A DNA stretch of 64,000 nt from Dryocola sp051307055 (GTDB lineage Bacteria > Pseudomonadota > Gammaproteobacteria > Enterobacterales > Enterobacteriaceae). The notes under the pieces were generated by a model. The model saw nothing but the letters and a program-made list of their open reading frames with translations. It was not told the origin of the DNA and ran no database searches. Made by a program: the position numbers and the translations under genes. The stretch spans positions 3,844,001 through 3,908,000 of the forward strand of contig NZ_CP149994.1 in assembly GCF_051307055.1 (NCBI RefSeq), in the 5' to 3' direction. Shown one piece after another: positions 27,901-36,747 of the stretch. How positions within the stretch are numbered: the first letter of the stretch is position 1; each line of letters begins with the position of its first letter.

Positions 27901-29052
27901 ATGCTTAAGAAATCGCTTTGCTGCGTGCTGGCGCTGACCGCCTCATGTCTGGCCTTTGCCGCCCCAAAAACGCTGACTGAAAAACAGATTGCCAGAGCCG
28001 TCGACGGCGCTGTGGCTCCGCTGCTCAAAGAGCAAAACATTCCCGGCATGGCCGTCGCCGTCGTTTATCGCGGCAAGCCTTACTACTTCACCTACGGCAA
28101 GGCGGATATCGCCCGGAACGTAGCGGTAACGAAAGAGACGCTGTTTGAACTTGGCTCGGTAAGCAAAACCTTTACCGGCGTGCTGGGCGGCGACAGCGTT
28201 GCCCGGGGTGAAATTAATCTGAGCGACCCGGCAACCAAATACTGGCCAGCCCTGACGGGCAGGCAGTGGAAAGATATCACCCTGCTGCATCTGGCAACCT
28301 ATACCGCAGGCGGCCTGCCGCTGCAGGTGCCAGACGAAGTCACCGACGAGGCATCCCTGCTCCACTTTTACCAGAGCTGGCAGCCGCAATGGCCGCCGGG
28401 ATCGATGCGCCTGTATGCCAACGCCAGTATTGGCCTGTTCGGCGCGCTGGCGGTTAAGCCGTCGGGGATGAGCTTTGAGGAGGCGATGACAGCGCGCGTT
28501 CTTCAGCCGCTGGGCCTTTCTCACACCTGGCTAAAAGTGCCCCCGTTCGCGCAGAAAAATTACGCGTGGGGCTATCGGGACGGCAAAGCGGTTCGCGTTT
28601 CACCGGGCATGCTTGATGCGCAAGCCTATGGCGTGAAATCTTCGATTGAGGATATGGCGGCCTGGGTGCAGGTGAATATGCATCCACAGCATGTCAAAGA
28701 GGCAACGCTAAAGCGGGGTCTGGAGCTTGCGCAGACAAGATACTGGCGCGCAGGTAGCCTGTATCAGGGGCTGGGCTGGGAAATGCTCAACTGGCCGGTG
28801 AATCCGGCAGCGGTCATTAACGACAGCGAAGGGAAAGTAGCGCTTGCGCCTCAGGCAACCAACGCTATCGAACCGCCGGTACCTGCGGTAAAAGCATCCT
28901 GGGTTCATAAAACGGGCTCAACCGGCGGCTTTGGCAGCTACGTGGCCTTTATTCCTGAGCAGCAGACAGGCATCGTGTTGCTGGCAAACAAAAACTATCC
29001 CAACCCCGAGCGGATTAAAGCAGCCTATAAAATTATTATGGCTTTGCAATAA
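27901..29052 (+). CDS. ampC: Class C beta-lactamase AmpC
   Basis: Periplasmic serine cephalosporinase. It has 383 residues with a signal peptide of about 20 (ends FAAP). Catalytic motifs are intact: SVSK (nucleophilic serine, Ser64 in class C numbering), YAN (Tyr150) and KTG (KTGSTGG). Overall sequence is nearest to the Enterobacter P99/ACT type in my recollection but clearly divergent, so a chromosomal species-specific allele is likely. Regulated by divergent ampR. Confidence 0.97.
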   Translation: MLKKSLCCVLALTASCLAFAAPKTLTEKQIARAVDGAVAPLLKEQNIPGMAVAVVYRGKPYYFTYGKADIARNVAVTKETLFELGSVSKTFTGVLGGDSVARGEINLSDPATKYWPALTGRQWKDITLLHLATYTAGGLPLQVPDEVTDEASLLHFYQSWQPQWPPGSMRLYANASIGLFGALAVKPSGMSFEEAMTARVLQPLGLSHTWLKVPPFAQKNYAWGYRDGKAVRVSPGMLDAQAYGVKSSIEDMAAWVQVNMHPQHVKEATLKRGLELAQTRYWRAGSLYQGLGWEMLNWPVNPAAVINDSEGKVALAPQATNAIEPPVPAVKASWVHKTGSTGGFGSYVAFIPEQQTGIVLLANKNYPNPERIKAAYKIIMALQ

Positions 29053-29058
29053 CATAGC

Positions 29059-29083
29059 GGGCCTGCCAGCGGCGGGCCTTTTT
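29059..29083 (+). terminator. ampC terminator
   Basis: GC-rich stem (29060-29067 with 29071-29078, one G-T pair) followed by TTTTT, directly after the ampC stop codon. Confidence 0.85.
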
Positions 29084-29153
29084 AATTTCGCGTATCCCCT
29101 GTCTTTTCCCCGCTGCAATCTACACTTAGCAAAAAACCAATAAGGAATAAGCT

Positions 29154-29684
29154 ATGCGCATCCTGCCGATAGTCTCTGCTGTGACGGTGGCATTTTTGGT
29201 TGTTGCCTGTAGTTCTCCCACCCCGCCGCCGAACGTGACGGTGGTAAATAATTTCGATGTTAAACGCTATCTCGGGCAGTGGTATGAAATTGCCCGTTTC
29301 GACCATAGATTTGAACGAGGCCTGGAAAAGGTCACGGCGACCTACAGCCTGAGAGAAGATGGCGGCCTGCGGGTGATAAACCGCGGGTTTAACCCCGACC
29401 GTGGGATGTGGCAGCAAAGCGTCGGTAAGGCTTATTTCACCGGCTCACCGGACCGCGCGGCGTTAAAAGTTTCGTTCTTCGGCCCGTTCTATGGCGGTTA
29501 TAACATTATTGCGATCGATAAAGATTACCGACACGCGCTGGTGTGTGGGCCGAACCGCGATTACCTGTGGATCCTCTCCCGCACGCCGACCATCACTGCT
29601 GAAGTGAAACAGCAAATGCTGGAAACCGCGACCCGCCAGGGCTTCCCGGTTGAGAAGCTCCTGTGGATCAAACAAGCTGACTAA
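29154..29684 (+). CDS. blc: Outer-membrane lipocalin Blc
   Basis: Lipid-binding lipoprotein that helps membrane maintenance under stress. It has 176 residues: lipoprotein signal with lipobox VVAC (lipidated Cys near residue 20), lipocalin motif 1 in LGQWYEIARFDHRFERGL, and an eight-stranded barrel region. It overlaps the stop of the convergent gdx by 4 bp. Confidence 0.95.
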   Translation: MRILPIVSAVTVAFLVVACSSPTPPPNVTVVNNFDVKRYLGQWYEIARFDHRFERGLEKVTATYSLREDGGLRVINRGFNPDRGMWQQSVGKAYFTGSPDRAALKVSFFGPFYGGYNIIAIDKDYRHALVCGPNRDYLWILSRTPTITAEVKQQMLETATRQGFPVEKLLWIKQAD

Positions 29685-29998
29685 TGAGCGCTGAGTTTCA
29701 GTCCGATAATACCGATAACAATCAAAGCCAGGCTCGCCAGACGGGCCGGGCTTGCTGATTCTCCTAATAGCAGAATACCGGTTATCGCCGCACCCACGGC
29801 GCCAATTCCCGTCCAGACGGCGTAAGCGGTGCCGACAGGCAGCGTTTTCATCGCCCAGGAGAGCAGCGCCACGCTGGCCACCATCGCCACGATAGTTATC
29901 ACGCCTGGCCACAGGCGGCTAAAACCCTGCGTGTACTTCAGCCCTATGGCCCAGACCACTTCCAGCAGACCCGCAATAACAAGAATAAACCAGGACAT
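29681..29998 (-). CDS. gdx: Guanidinium exporter Gdx (SugE)
   Basis: SMR-family four-helix proton antiporter; SugE proteins of this subgroup export guanidinium. It has 105 residues with the membrane-embedded Glu in the first helix (AGLLEVVWA) and the typical GLKYTQGF segment. The upstream guanidine-II riboswitch supports the guanidinium role over general drug efflux. Confidence 0.95.
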   Translation of the reverse strand: MSWFILVIAGLLEVVWAIGLKYTQGFSRLWPGVITIVAMVASVALLSWAMKTLPVGTAYAVWTGIGAVGAAITGILLLGESASPARLASLALIVIGIIGLKLSAH

Positions 29999-30009
29999 AC
30001 CTGCTCCCG

Positions 30010-30060
30010 TAAAGGGGTCGTCCCCGTTGAGAAAGAAGCGGTTACGGGTCGTCCCGCAGC
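30010..30060 (-). promoter_or_regulatory. Guanidine-II (mini-ykkC) riboswitch upstream of gdx
   Basis: Two short hairpins on the minus strand, each with the diagnostic ACGA loop: CGGG-ACGA-CCCG (30056 to 30045) and GGGG-ACGA-CCCC (30025 to 30014), 19 bases apart. The gdx ribosome site (GGGAGCAGG) follows directly. This is the whole guanidine-II architecture; guanidine binding brings the two loops together and frees the ribosome site. Confidence 0.92.
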
Positions 30061-30073
30061 GCAGAAGTTAAGA

Positions 30074-30102
30074 AAAGTAGTCTGGCTCTTTGAAAAAAGC
30101 AA
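30074..30102 (-). promoter_or_regulatory. Candidate gdx promoter
   Basis: On the minus strand, TTGCTT (30102 to 30097) and TACTTT (30079 to 30074) are 17 bases apart, just upstream of the guanidine-II riboswitch. Confidence 0.45.
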
Positions 30103-30300
30103 AACAGACCAGCAGGCTCTGCTTACTGCGGCAGCCGTCACGCCAGCCGCCCGGCGCTGTCAGCTAAAAAGCTAAGCCTGGAAATAGCCTGGATTTGTTG
30201 CGTAGATCAGCAATTCACTTTGTGTAAAACATTTATATGATTAAAACGTTTCCCTGGGATCCTGGAAAGGCTGTAATAATGAACTTCGCGAACGTTAAAA

Positions 30301-30894
30301 ATGTATAAAATATTACTGGTTGATCGATGTTACTATAGCCTTGTGGGTCTTAGACAATTAATCAACAAAAATAATACATTTTGCATTGCCGATACCGATA
30401 ATTTGCTTATCGCCCGGGAAAAAATCATACAGTGGCAGCCGAATATGGTTATCGCTGATTTTTCTGGTTTTTCAGGCGTGCTGCATAATATTCAACAGCT
30501 CTCCGCCATTTATTCCGCCTGTGGGAAATCGACGCGTCTGATGGTAATGCAAAGCGGGGAGCATCCACATATTGAAGAGTATTGCCGGAAACAGGGCACG
30601 GAGGAAATTTTCAGCAAAAAGCTGGCTTTGCCTGCGCTCTATACCCTGATTGAACAAACGTTAAATACGCGCCCGCCTTTCAGATATCGCCAGCAGCAGA
30701 CTGCGTCGCTGCTTACTCTACGCGAGGAGCGAGTATTAAAACTATGGACGGAAGCGGCGAGTAACGAAATGATTGCGAAGATAATGGGCATCAGTCCTAA
30801 AACAGTCTACACCTACAAGCGAAATATTCGTATGAAATTAGGGGCGGATAATCGCTTTTCTTTATTCCTATCCCATCCTCAGGAAGTGGCATAA
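30301..30894 (+). CDS. LuxR/FixJ-type response-regulator-like transcription factor
   Basis: 197 residues. The N-terminal half (1-120) looks like a degenerate receiver domain: DRC replaces the acidic pocket after the first strand and the phospho-Asp region reads IADFSG. The C-terminal GerE HTH (about 140-190) is LTLREERVLKLWTEAAS followed by IAKIMGISPKTVYTYKR. This layout is that of RcsB/BglJ/GadE-like accessory regulators that may work without phosphorylation. I do not recognise an E. coli orthologue at this spot. AT-rich upstream region; target genes unknown. Confidence 0.75.
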   Translation: MYKILLVDRCYYSLVGLRQLINKNNTFCIADTDNLLIAREKIIQWQPNMVIADFSGFSGVLHNIQQLSAIYSACGKSTRLMVMQSGEHPHIEEYCRKQGTEEIFSKKLALPALYTLIEQTLNTRPPFRYRQQQTASLLTLREERVLKLWTEAASNEMIAKIMGISPKTVYTYKRNIRMKLGADNRFSLFLSHPQEVA

Positions 30895-30936
30895 TAACGG
30901 TACGGTAATAACCACCGTACCGTCGTGCGTTCACGA

Positions 30937-31083
30937 TTAATTCTGTGCTTTGGTCGCTGCACCAGAGATCGCGCTACCGCCGTCTGAAATATCCTCACCA
31001 ACACCACGCGTTGTATTACAAGCCGTCAGCAATGAGGTAAGCACGACGATTGAAAAGAACGCTGCAATAGTTTTCTTAATCAT
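30937..31083 (-). CDS. ecnB: Entericidin B lipoprotein
   Basis: 48-residue lipoprotein (MIKKTIAAFF) with lipobox LLTAC and the conserved CNTTRGVGEDISDGGSAI. In E. coli EcnB is the bacteriolytic partner induced in stationary phase. The start is ATG at 31083, with AAGGAAA upstream. Confidence 0.93.
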   Translation of the reverse strand: MIKKTIAAFFSIVVLTSLLTACNTTRGVGEDISDGGSAISGAATKAQN

Positions 31084-31185
31084 GAAATTTTCCTTTTTTG
31101 CCCATGTGGTTGTGTATAGCCACTTAAGCATAGCCAAAAATTAGAAAACTGAGGCAGAGAGAGGATTTTTTAGGAGTTATGGAAG

Positions 31186-31320
31186 TTATTTGTTGGTCGC
31201 GCGCTCGATGGCGCCGCCGAGATGCTGTAGATCTTTGCCAAAGCCACGTGTCGTATTGCACCCGCTCAGAAACGTCGCCAGAAAAGCGATGAAGAGGAGC
31301 TGCTTAGCCAGTCGGTTCAT
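31186..31320 (-). CDS. ecnA: Entericidin A lipoprotein
   Basis: 44-residue lipoprotein (MNRLAKQLLF) with lipobox FLSGC and CNTTRGFGKD, ending TNK. In E. coli EcnA counteracts EcnB. It lies upstream of ecnB in the same direction, 102 bp apart. Confidence 0.9.
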   Translation of the reverse strand: MNRLAKQLLFIAFLATFLSGCNTTRGFGKDLQHLGGAIERATNK

Positions 31321-31384
31321 CTTCCCTGCCTTCAAAAGCCGCGGCGCGGTAAGAAAACAAACCCACGCCGCAAATCTTCACGTA

Positions 31385-31951
31385 TTACTTAACGCGAGAA
31401 ACGTATTCGCCAGAGCGAGTATCAACTTTGATCACTTCGCCAATCTGTACGAATAACGGAACTTTAACCACCGCGCCGGTAGACAGCGTAGCGGGCTTAC
31501 CGCCGGTGCCTGCGGTATCGCCTTTCAGGCCTGGATCGGTTTCAACAATTTCCAGTTCCACGAAGTTCGGCGGCGTTACCTGGATTGGACGGCCGTTCCA
31601 CAGGGTCACGATGCATTCAGCCTGGTCGAGCAGCCATTTAGCGTTATCGCCAATCGCTTTTTCGTCAGCAGCCAGCTGCTCGAAGGTCTCGTTATTCATG
31701 AAGTGGTAGAACTCACCGTCGTTGTACAGGTAAGTCAGGTTCATATCGATAACGTCTGCGCCTTCGGCGGAGTCGGTAGATTTGAAGGTTTTCTCAACGC
31801 GGGTGCCGGTCAGCAGACGACGCATTTTAACGCGCGCAAAGGCTTGGCCTTTACCTGGTTTCACAAACTCGCTGGATTCGACTGCGTAAGGCTCGCCTTC
31901 GAACATGATTTTAAGACCGGCACGGAAATCGTTGCTAGAATAAGTCGCCAT
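31385..31951 (-). CDS. efp: Elongation factor P
   Basis: Relieves ribosome stalling at polyproline. It has 188 residues from ATG 31951 (MATYSSNDFRAGLK). The modified lysine lies in VKPGKGQAF (Lys34), followed by three OB-type domains. It is divergent from epmB, whose product makes the beta-lysine placed on it. Confidence 0.98.
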   Translation of the reverse strand: MATYSSNDFRAGLKIMFEGEPYAVESSEFVKPGKGQAFARVKMRRLLTGTRVEKTFKSTDSAEGADVIDMNLTYLYNDGEFYHFMNNETFEQLAADEKAIGDNAKWLLDQAECIVTLWNGRPIQVTPPNFVELEIVETDPGLKGDTAGTGGKPATLSTGAVVKVPLFVQIGEVIKVDTRSGEYVSRVK

Positions 31952-31991
31952 AAGGCCCTCTGAAATTGTTAACTGGTAGCTTAGCCAAAAA

Positions 31992-33020
31992 ATGGCACAC
32001 ATTGTAACCCTAAATCCCCCCCGCAGAGAAGATTGGTTAACGCAACTTGCCGATGTTATAACCGATCCCGACGAACTGCTGCATATTTTAAATCTGGACG
32101 CTGACGAAGCGCTGCTGGCAGGCCGTGATGCGCGTCGACTTTTTGCCCTTCGCGTCCCGCGAGCATTCGTTGCACGCATGGAAAAAGGCAATCCGAACGA
32201 CCCGCTTTTACGCCAGGTCCTTACCGCAAAGCAGGAGTTCATCGCGGCACCTGGTTTTAGCACCGACCCTCTGGAAGAGCAGCACAGCGTGGTGCCGGGG
32301 CTGCTGCATAAGTACAGCAACCGCGCTTTATTGCTGGTCAAAGGCGGCTGCGCCGTAAACTGCCGCTACTGCTTCCGCCGCCATTTTCCTTATGCCGACA
32401 ATCAGGGCAACAAGCGCAACTGGCAGGCCGCGCTCGCCTACATCAGCGCACATCCCGAGCTGGACGAAATTATTTTCTCCGGCGGCGATCCCTTAATGGC
32501 CAAAGACCATGAGCTGGACTGGCTGCTGAGCGAGCTGGAAGCTATTTCGCATATTAAGCGTCTGCGCATCCATAGCCGTCTGCCCGTTGTCATACCGGCA
32601 CGTATCACCGATGCACTCGTCGGGCGTATAGCACGCTCGCGCCTGCAGACGCTGCTGGTCAACCATATCAATCACGCCCAGGAAATGGGCGATGAGTTCA
32701 GGGCGGCGATGGCGAGCCTGCGCCAGGCAGGCGTGACGCTCCTTAACCAGAGCGTGCTGCTGCGCGGCGTTAACGATAACGCCCAAACGCTGGCGGAGTT
32801 AAGCAATGCGCTCTTTGATGCGGGAGTAATGCCTTATTATCTGCACGTGCTGGATAAAGTGCAGGGCGCGGCACATTTCATGGTTAGCGACGATGAAGCG
32901 AGGAAGATTATGCGCGGGCTGCTGACGCTGGTTTCCGGCTATATGGTGCCGAAGCTGGCTCGTGAGATTGGCGGTGAGCCGAGCAAAACGCCGCTGGATT
33001 TACAGCTGCGTCAGTCGTAA
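31992..33020 (+). CDS. epmB: EF-P-modifying L-lysine 2,3-aminomutase EpmB
   Basis: Radical-SAM, PLP-dependent enzyme converting (S)-alpha-lysine to (R)-beta-lysine for EF-P. It has 342 residues, radical SAM motif CAVNCRYCF near residue 120, and PLP lysine expected in the C-terminal region near HVLDKVQG. It is divergent from efp with a 40-bp gap. Confidence 0.96.
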   Translation: MAHIVTLNPPRREDWLTQLADVITDPDELLHILNLDADEALLAGRDARRLFALRVPRAFVARMEKGNPNDPLLRQVLTAKQEFIAAPGFSTDPLEEQHSVVPGLLHKYSNRALLLVKGGCAVNCRYCFRRHFPYADNQGNKRNWQAALAYISAHPELDEIIFSGGDPLMAKDHELDWLLSELEAISHIKRLRIHSRLPVVIPARITDALVGRIARSRLQTLLVNHINHAQEMGDEFRAAMASLRQAGVTLLNQSVLLRGVNDNAQTLAELSNALFDAGVMPYYLHVLDKVQGAAHFMVSDDEARKIMRGLLTLVSGYMVPKLAREIGGEPSKTPLDLQLRQS

Positions 33021-33027
33021 GAAAGGC

Positions 33028-33618
33028 TGGTGGATGGCGCTGGCGCTTATCCACCCTACAAATTTAAGCGTTGGCTGGATAAGCGAAGCGCCCATCCACA
33101 GATTCAAACATAGGGCGGGTAAGAGCAGCGCCATTCACAGACTCAAACGCAGGACGGGTAAGCGAAGCGCCCATTCACAGATTCAAATGCAGGGCGGGTA
33201 AGCGAACGCCCATCCACAGATTCAAATCCAGGACAGGTAAGCGAAGCGCCCATTCACAGATTCAAACGCAGGGCGGGTAAGAGCAGCGCCCATCCACAAA
33301 TTCAAACGCAGGACGGGTAAGCGAAGCGCCCATCCACAGATTCAAACGCAGGACGGGTAAGAGCAGCACCCGCTCACAGATTCAAACGCAGGACGGATAA
33401 GCGAAGCGCCCATCCACAAATTCAAACGCAGGACGGGTAAGCGAAGCGCCCATTCACAGATTCAAACGCAGGGCGGGTAAGCGAAGCGCCCATCCACAAA
33501 TTCAAACGCAGGACGGGTAAGCGAAGCGCCTATCCACAGATTCAAACGCAGGGCGGGTAAGCGAACGTTCATCCACAGATTCAAACGTAGGGCGGGTAAG
33601 CGAAGCGCCACCCGCCGG
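33028..33618. repeat. 14-unit tandem repeat, 40-bp period
   Basis: Between epmB and yjeI. Units have the consensus GACGGGTAAGCGAAGCGCCC then ATCCACAGATTCAAACGCAG. About 14 units run from 33075 to 33617, a few with one-base deletions or AGAGCAG variants. Each carries the dispersed enterobacterial GGGTAAGCGAAGCGCC palindrome-type repeat. The array is bounded by an inverted full copy at about 33028-33058 and ends in a complete hairpin copy (33589-33617). No open reading frame of interest. Confidence 0.9.
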
Positions 33619-33629
33619 AAATCAACAAA

Positions 33630-33983
33630 TCAGTTCGGGCACTTATAAACCTGGCCGGTCATTTTGCTGGCGGTCGGCGCAAAGCTCGACAGCAGGTTCT
33701 GGCTCGGGCTGCTGACGCCATAAATCACGTTGCCGCCCATAGCTGCCGCATTATTACGCAGGGCATTTGCCGCACCGCGCATAGAGCCGCCCTCATCGCC
33801 GTGCTGCCCGGATAACCAGTTGCTTTGCTCGCCCGTGGCGCTGCCTAACAGCTGGCAGCTGCTGGCCGGCTTATCCTCAACAAAACGAACGCTCTGCCCG
33901 GCCGTACTCAGTTCATTGCTGGTACTGCATCCCGCCAGCAGCAACGCTGCCACAGCCATTCCTGCTGAAACTTTTATGCGCAT
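33630..33983 (-). CDS. yjeI: DUF4156 lipoprotein YjeI
   Basis: 117-residue predicted lipoprotein from ATG 33983 (MRIKVSAGMA) with lipobox LLAGC. The mature part has two later cysteines (SCQLLGS and YKCPN). Lies downstream of groL as in E. coli. Function unknown. Confidence 0.88.
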   Translation of the reverse strand: MRIKVSAGMAVAALLLAGCSTSNELSTAGQSVRFVEDKPASSCQLLGSATGEQSNWLSGQHGDEGGSMRGAANALRNNAAAMGGNVIYGVSSPSQNLLSSFAPTASKMTGQVYKCPN

Positions 33984-34069
33984 GTTGTTCCCCGTAATCA
34001 ATGCCGTGTGAAATATAGCGGGCTCAGTTACCCGGTAAGACCTTATACCAGACTGCGCCCCAAAAGAAA

Positions 34070-34103
34070 AAACCCTCAGACATTTCTGCCTGAGGGTTTC
34101 TTT
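34070..34103 (-). terminator. groL terminator
   Basis: Ten-base perfect stem (34070-34079 with 34090-34099) just after the groL stop codon, with an A-rich left side giving the U-run on the minus strand. Confidence 0.85.
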
Positions 34104-34123
34104 AACACAGGGTGCTAAGGCAA

Positions 34124-35770
34124 TTACATCATGCCGCCCATACCACCCATGCCGCCCATACCGCCGGCTGCGCCTAAATCAGGAGCGTCGCCTTTTGGCA
34201 GGTCGGTAACCATGCATTCGGTGGTGATCATCAGACCAGCCACGGAGGCCGCGTACTGCAGAGCAGAACGGGTCACTTTGGTTGGATCCAGGATACCCAT
34301 GTCGATCATGTTGCCGTATTCTTCGGTTGCCGCGTTGTAACCGTAGTTACCGTCGCCCGCTTTCACGGTGTTGGCAACAACGGATGGCTCTTCGCCGCAG
34401 TTCAGAACGATCTGACGCAGTGGCGATTCCATTGCACGCAGCGCAACTTTGATACCCACGTTCTGATCTTCGTTCACGCCGCGCAGTTCGCCTAGTTTAG
34501 AAGCTACGCGAATCAGCGCAACGCCGCCGCCGGCAACCACGCCTTCTTCTACCGCAGCACGGGTTGCGTGCAGGGCGTCTTCAACGCGAGCTTTCTTCTC
34601 TTTCATTTCAACTTCGGTAGCAGCACCCACTTTGATTACCGCAACGCCGCCTGCCAGTTTCGCTACGCGCTCCTGCAGTTTTTCACGGTCGTAATCAGAA
34701 GTGGCTTCTTCGATCTGCTGACGAATCTGGCTCACACGGCCAGCAATCGCTGCTTCTTCACCGGTACCGTCGATGATGGTGGTGGTGTCTTTGTTGATAA
34801 CGATACGTTTAGCGGAACCCAGGTCTTCCAGGGTCGCTTTTTCCAGCTCCATACCGATCTCTTCAGAGATAACGGTACCGCCGGTCAGGATTGCGATATC
34901 CTGCAGCATCGCTTTACGACGGTCGCCGAAGCCAGGCGCTTTAACAGCAGCTACTTTCACGATGCCGCGCATGGTGTTCACCACCAGCGTCGCCAGCGCT
35001 TCGCCTTCAACATCTTCAGCGATGATCAGCAGCGGCTTACCGGCTTTCGCAACGGCTTCCAGCACCGGCAGCATTTCACGGATGTTGGAGATTTTTTTGT
35101 CCGCCAGCAGAATGAACGGGCTTTCCAGCTCGATAGAACCGGTTTCTGGCTTGTTGATGAAGTACGGGGACAGGTAGCCGCGGTCGAACTGCATGCCTTC
35201 TACTACGTCCAGCTCGTCCTGCAGGCCAGTGCCTTCTTCAACGGTGATAACGCCTTCTTTGCCAACTTTTTCCATCGCTTCTGCGATCAGTTTACCCACG
35301 GTTTCGTCGGAGTTAGCGGAGATAGTACCAACCTGTGCGATAGCTTTAGAGTCGGAGCAAGGCACGGACAGCGCTTTCAGCTCTTCAACCGCGGCGATAA
35401 CAGCTTTATCGATACCGCGTTTCAGATCCATCGGGTTCATGCCCGCAGCAACGGCTTTCAGGCCTTCGGTGATGATAGACTGAGCCAGCACGGTTGCGGT
35501 GGTGGTGCCGTCGCCCGCAGCGTCGTTCGCTTTAGAGGCAACTTCTTTCACCATCTGCGCGCCCATGTTTTCGAACTTGTCTTCCAGCTCGATTTCACGC
35601 GCTACGGAAACGCCATCTTTAGTGATGGTCGGTGCACCGAAAGATTTATCCAGAACCACGTTACGGCCTTTAGGACCGAGGGTAACTTTCACTGCATCTG
35701 CCAGTACGTTTACGCCACGCAGCATTTTCACACGGGCGTCGTTACCGAATTTTACGTCTTTAGCTGCCAT
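34124..35770 (-). CDS. groL: Chaperonin GroEL
   Basis: Tetradecameric ATP-dependent folding chamber. It has 548 residues, the E. coli length, ATP-binding GDGTTTATVLAQ near residues 85-97, and the C-terminal GGM repeat tail (GGMGGMGGMM). It is 48 bp downstream of groS. Confidence 0.99.
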   Translation of the reverse strand: MAAKDVKFGNDARVKMLRGVNVLADAVKVTLGPKGRNVVLDKSFGAPTITKDGVSVAREIELEDKFENMGAQMVKEVASKANDAAGDGTTTATVLAQSIITEGLKAVAAGMNPMDLKRGIDKAVIAAVEELKALSVPCSDSKAIAQVGTISANSDETVGKLIAEAMEKVGKEGVITVEEGTGLQDELDVVEGMQFDRGYLSPYFINKPETGSIELESPFILLADKKISNIREMLPVLEAVAKAGKPLLIIAEDVEGEALATLVVNTMRGIVKVAAVKAPGFGDRRKAMLQDIAILTGGTVISEEIGMELEKATLEDLGSAKRIVINKDTTTIIDGTGEEAAIAGRVSQIRQQIEEATSDYDREKLQERVAKLAGGVAVIKVGAATEVEMKEKKARVEDALHATRAAVEEGVVAGGGVALIRVASKLGELRGVNEDQNVGIKVALRAMESPLRQIVLNCGEEPSVVANTVKAGDGNYGYNAATEEYGNMIDMGILDPTKVTRSALQYAASVAGLMITTECMVTDLPKGDAPDLGAAGGMGGMGGMGGMM

Positions 35771-35818
35771 TGTTCTTTTCCCTTAAATTCGTATGTTCAG
35801 TTTGCGTTTGCGCGTGGA

Positions 35819-36112
35819 TTACGCTTCAACAATTGCCAGGATGTCGCTTTCGGACATGATCAACACTTCTTCATTGTCGATCTTTTCAGACTTCACACCG
35901 TAACCGTCGTTGAAAATCACGATGTCGCCGACTTTCACGTCCAGCGGTTGCACGTTACCGTTTTCCAGGATGCGGCCTTTACCGACAGCGATGATTTCGC
36001 CACGAGTTGATTTACCCGCTGCACTCCCGGTCAGCACGATGCCGCCTGCAGATTTGGATTCAACTTCTTTACGCTTGACGATGACACGATCATGTAATGG
36101 ACGAATACTCAT
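35819..36112 (-). CDS. groS: Co-chaperonin GroES
   Basis: 97-residue heptameric lid for GroEL. The mobile-loop region is EVESKSAGGIVLTGSAA near residues 16-33. First gene of the groSL operon. Confidence 0.99.
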   Translation of the reverse strand: MSIRPLHDRVIVKRKEVESKSAGGIVLTGSAAGKSTRGEIIAVGKGRILENGNVQPLDVKVGDIVIFNDGYGVKSEKIDNEEVLIMSESDILAIVEA

Positions 36113-36192
36113 TGATAGCTCTCCTTTGAGAAAGTCAGTATCAGTTGTTTAGGTAACGCCGGCCCAAATGGGTTATCGGCTGGTGACGAGAG

Positions 36193-36221
36193 AGATGGGG
36201 ATGAGCTTCCCCCCCTTCAAG
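36193..36221 (-). promoter_or_regulatory. Sigma-32 heat-shock promoter of groSL
   Basis: On the minus strand, CTTGAA (36221 to 36216) and CCCCATCT (36200 to 36193) are 15 bases apart. Both match the sigma-32 consensus and lie 80-110 bases upstream of groS. Confidence 0.85.
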
Positions 36222-36249
36222 GGGGGAAAACAAAATAATTTTCGAATTT

Positions 36250-36747
36250 TTAACGACGGGGGCGATTGTCGTTATCGCGGCGGTCGTCGCGCTCTTCAAG
36301 CTGCTTAGGGCCATCGTCCTTACGCTGATACTCGCCATCGAAGGTCTGGCCGCCGTCGGCGCCCGCACTAAAGCCGCCGCCCGGGGTGCGCGAAAAGCGC
36401 AGATGCGGCATCAGTTTTAAGGTCAGATGTTTTTGCACCGGAGGCAACAGCAGCAGCAGGCCGAGCAAATCCGTAAAGAAGCCTGGCAGCAACAGTAAGA
36501 AACCGGCCAGCACGATTGAGACGCTTTTGATCATCTCGGCTGCGGGGCTTTCGCCTGCAGCCATCTTCTGCTGCATCAGCATGAAGTTTTTAAAGCCCTG
36601 GTTACGCACCAGCGACATACCGATAACCGAGGTGAATATCACCAGCACCAGCGTCAGGAAGACGCCCAGCGCGTGGGCGACCTGAATAAATAACGAAATC
36701 TCAATGTAGACATAGAGAAAAATAGCAATCAACGGTATCCAGCGCAC
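36250..36747 (-). CDS. fxsA: FxsA family inner-membrane protein
   Basis: 165 residues with four hydrophobic segments in the first 110 and a polar, charged C-terminal tail. In E. coli FxsA overexpression relieves exclusion of phage T7 by the F plasmid. Between aspA and groS; the yjeH gene found here in E. coli is absent. Confidence 0.92.
   Translation of the reverse strand: MRWIPLIAIFLYVYIEISLFIQVAHALGVFLTLVLVIFTSVIGMSLVRNQGFKNFMLMQQKMAAGESPAAEMIKSVSIVLAGFLLLLPGFFTDLLGLLLLLPPVQKHLTLKLMPHLRFSRTPGGGFSAGADGGQTFDGEYQRKDDGPKQLEERDDRRDNDNRPRR

Noticed and set aside
33028..33618. CRISPR array
   Set aside because: The spacer part of each 40-bp unit is as conserved as the rest and no cas genes are near; it is a tandem repeat.
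34568..36010. 480-residue open frame on the + strand across groL/groS
   Set aside because: It is exactly antisense to groEL/groES. Strong codon bias of those genes keeps the opposite frame open; no ribosome site and low-complexity Phe/His/Arg composition.
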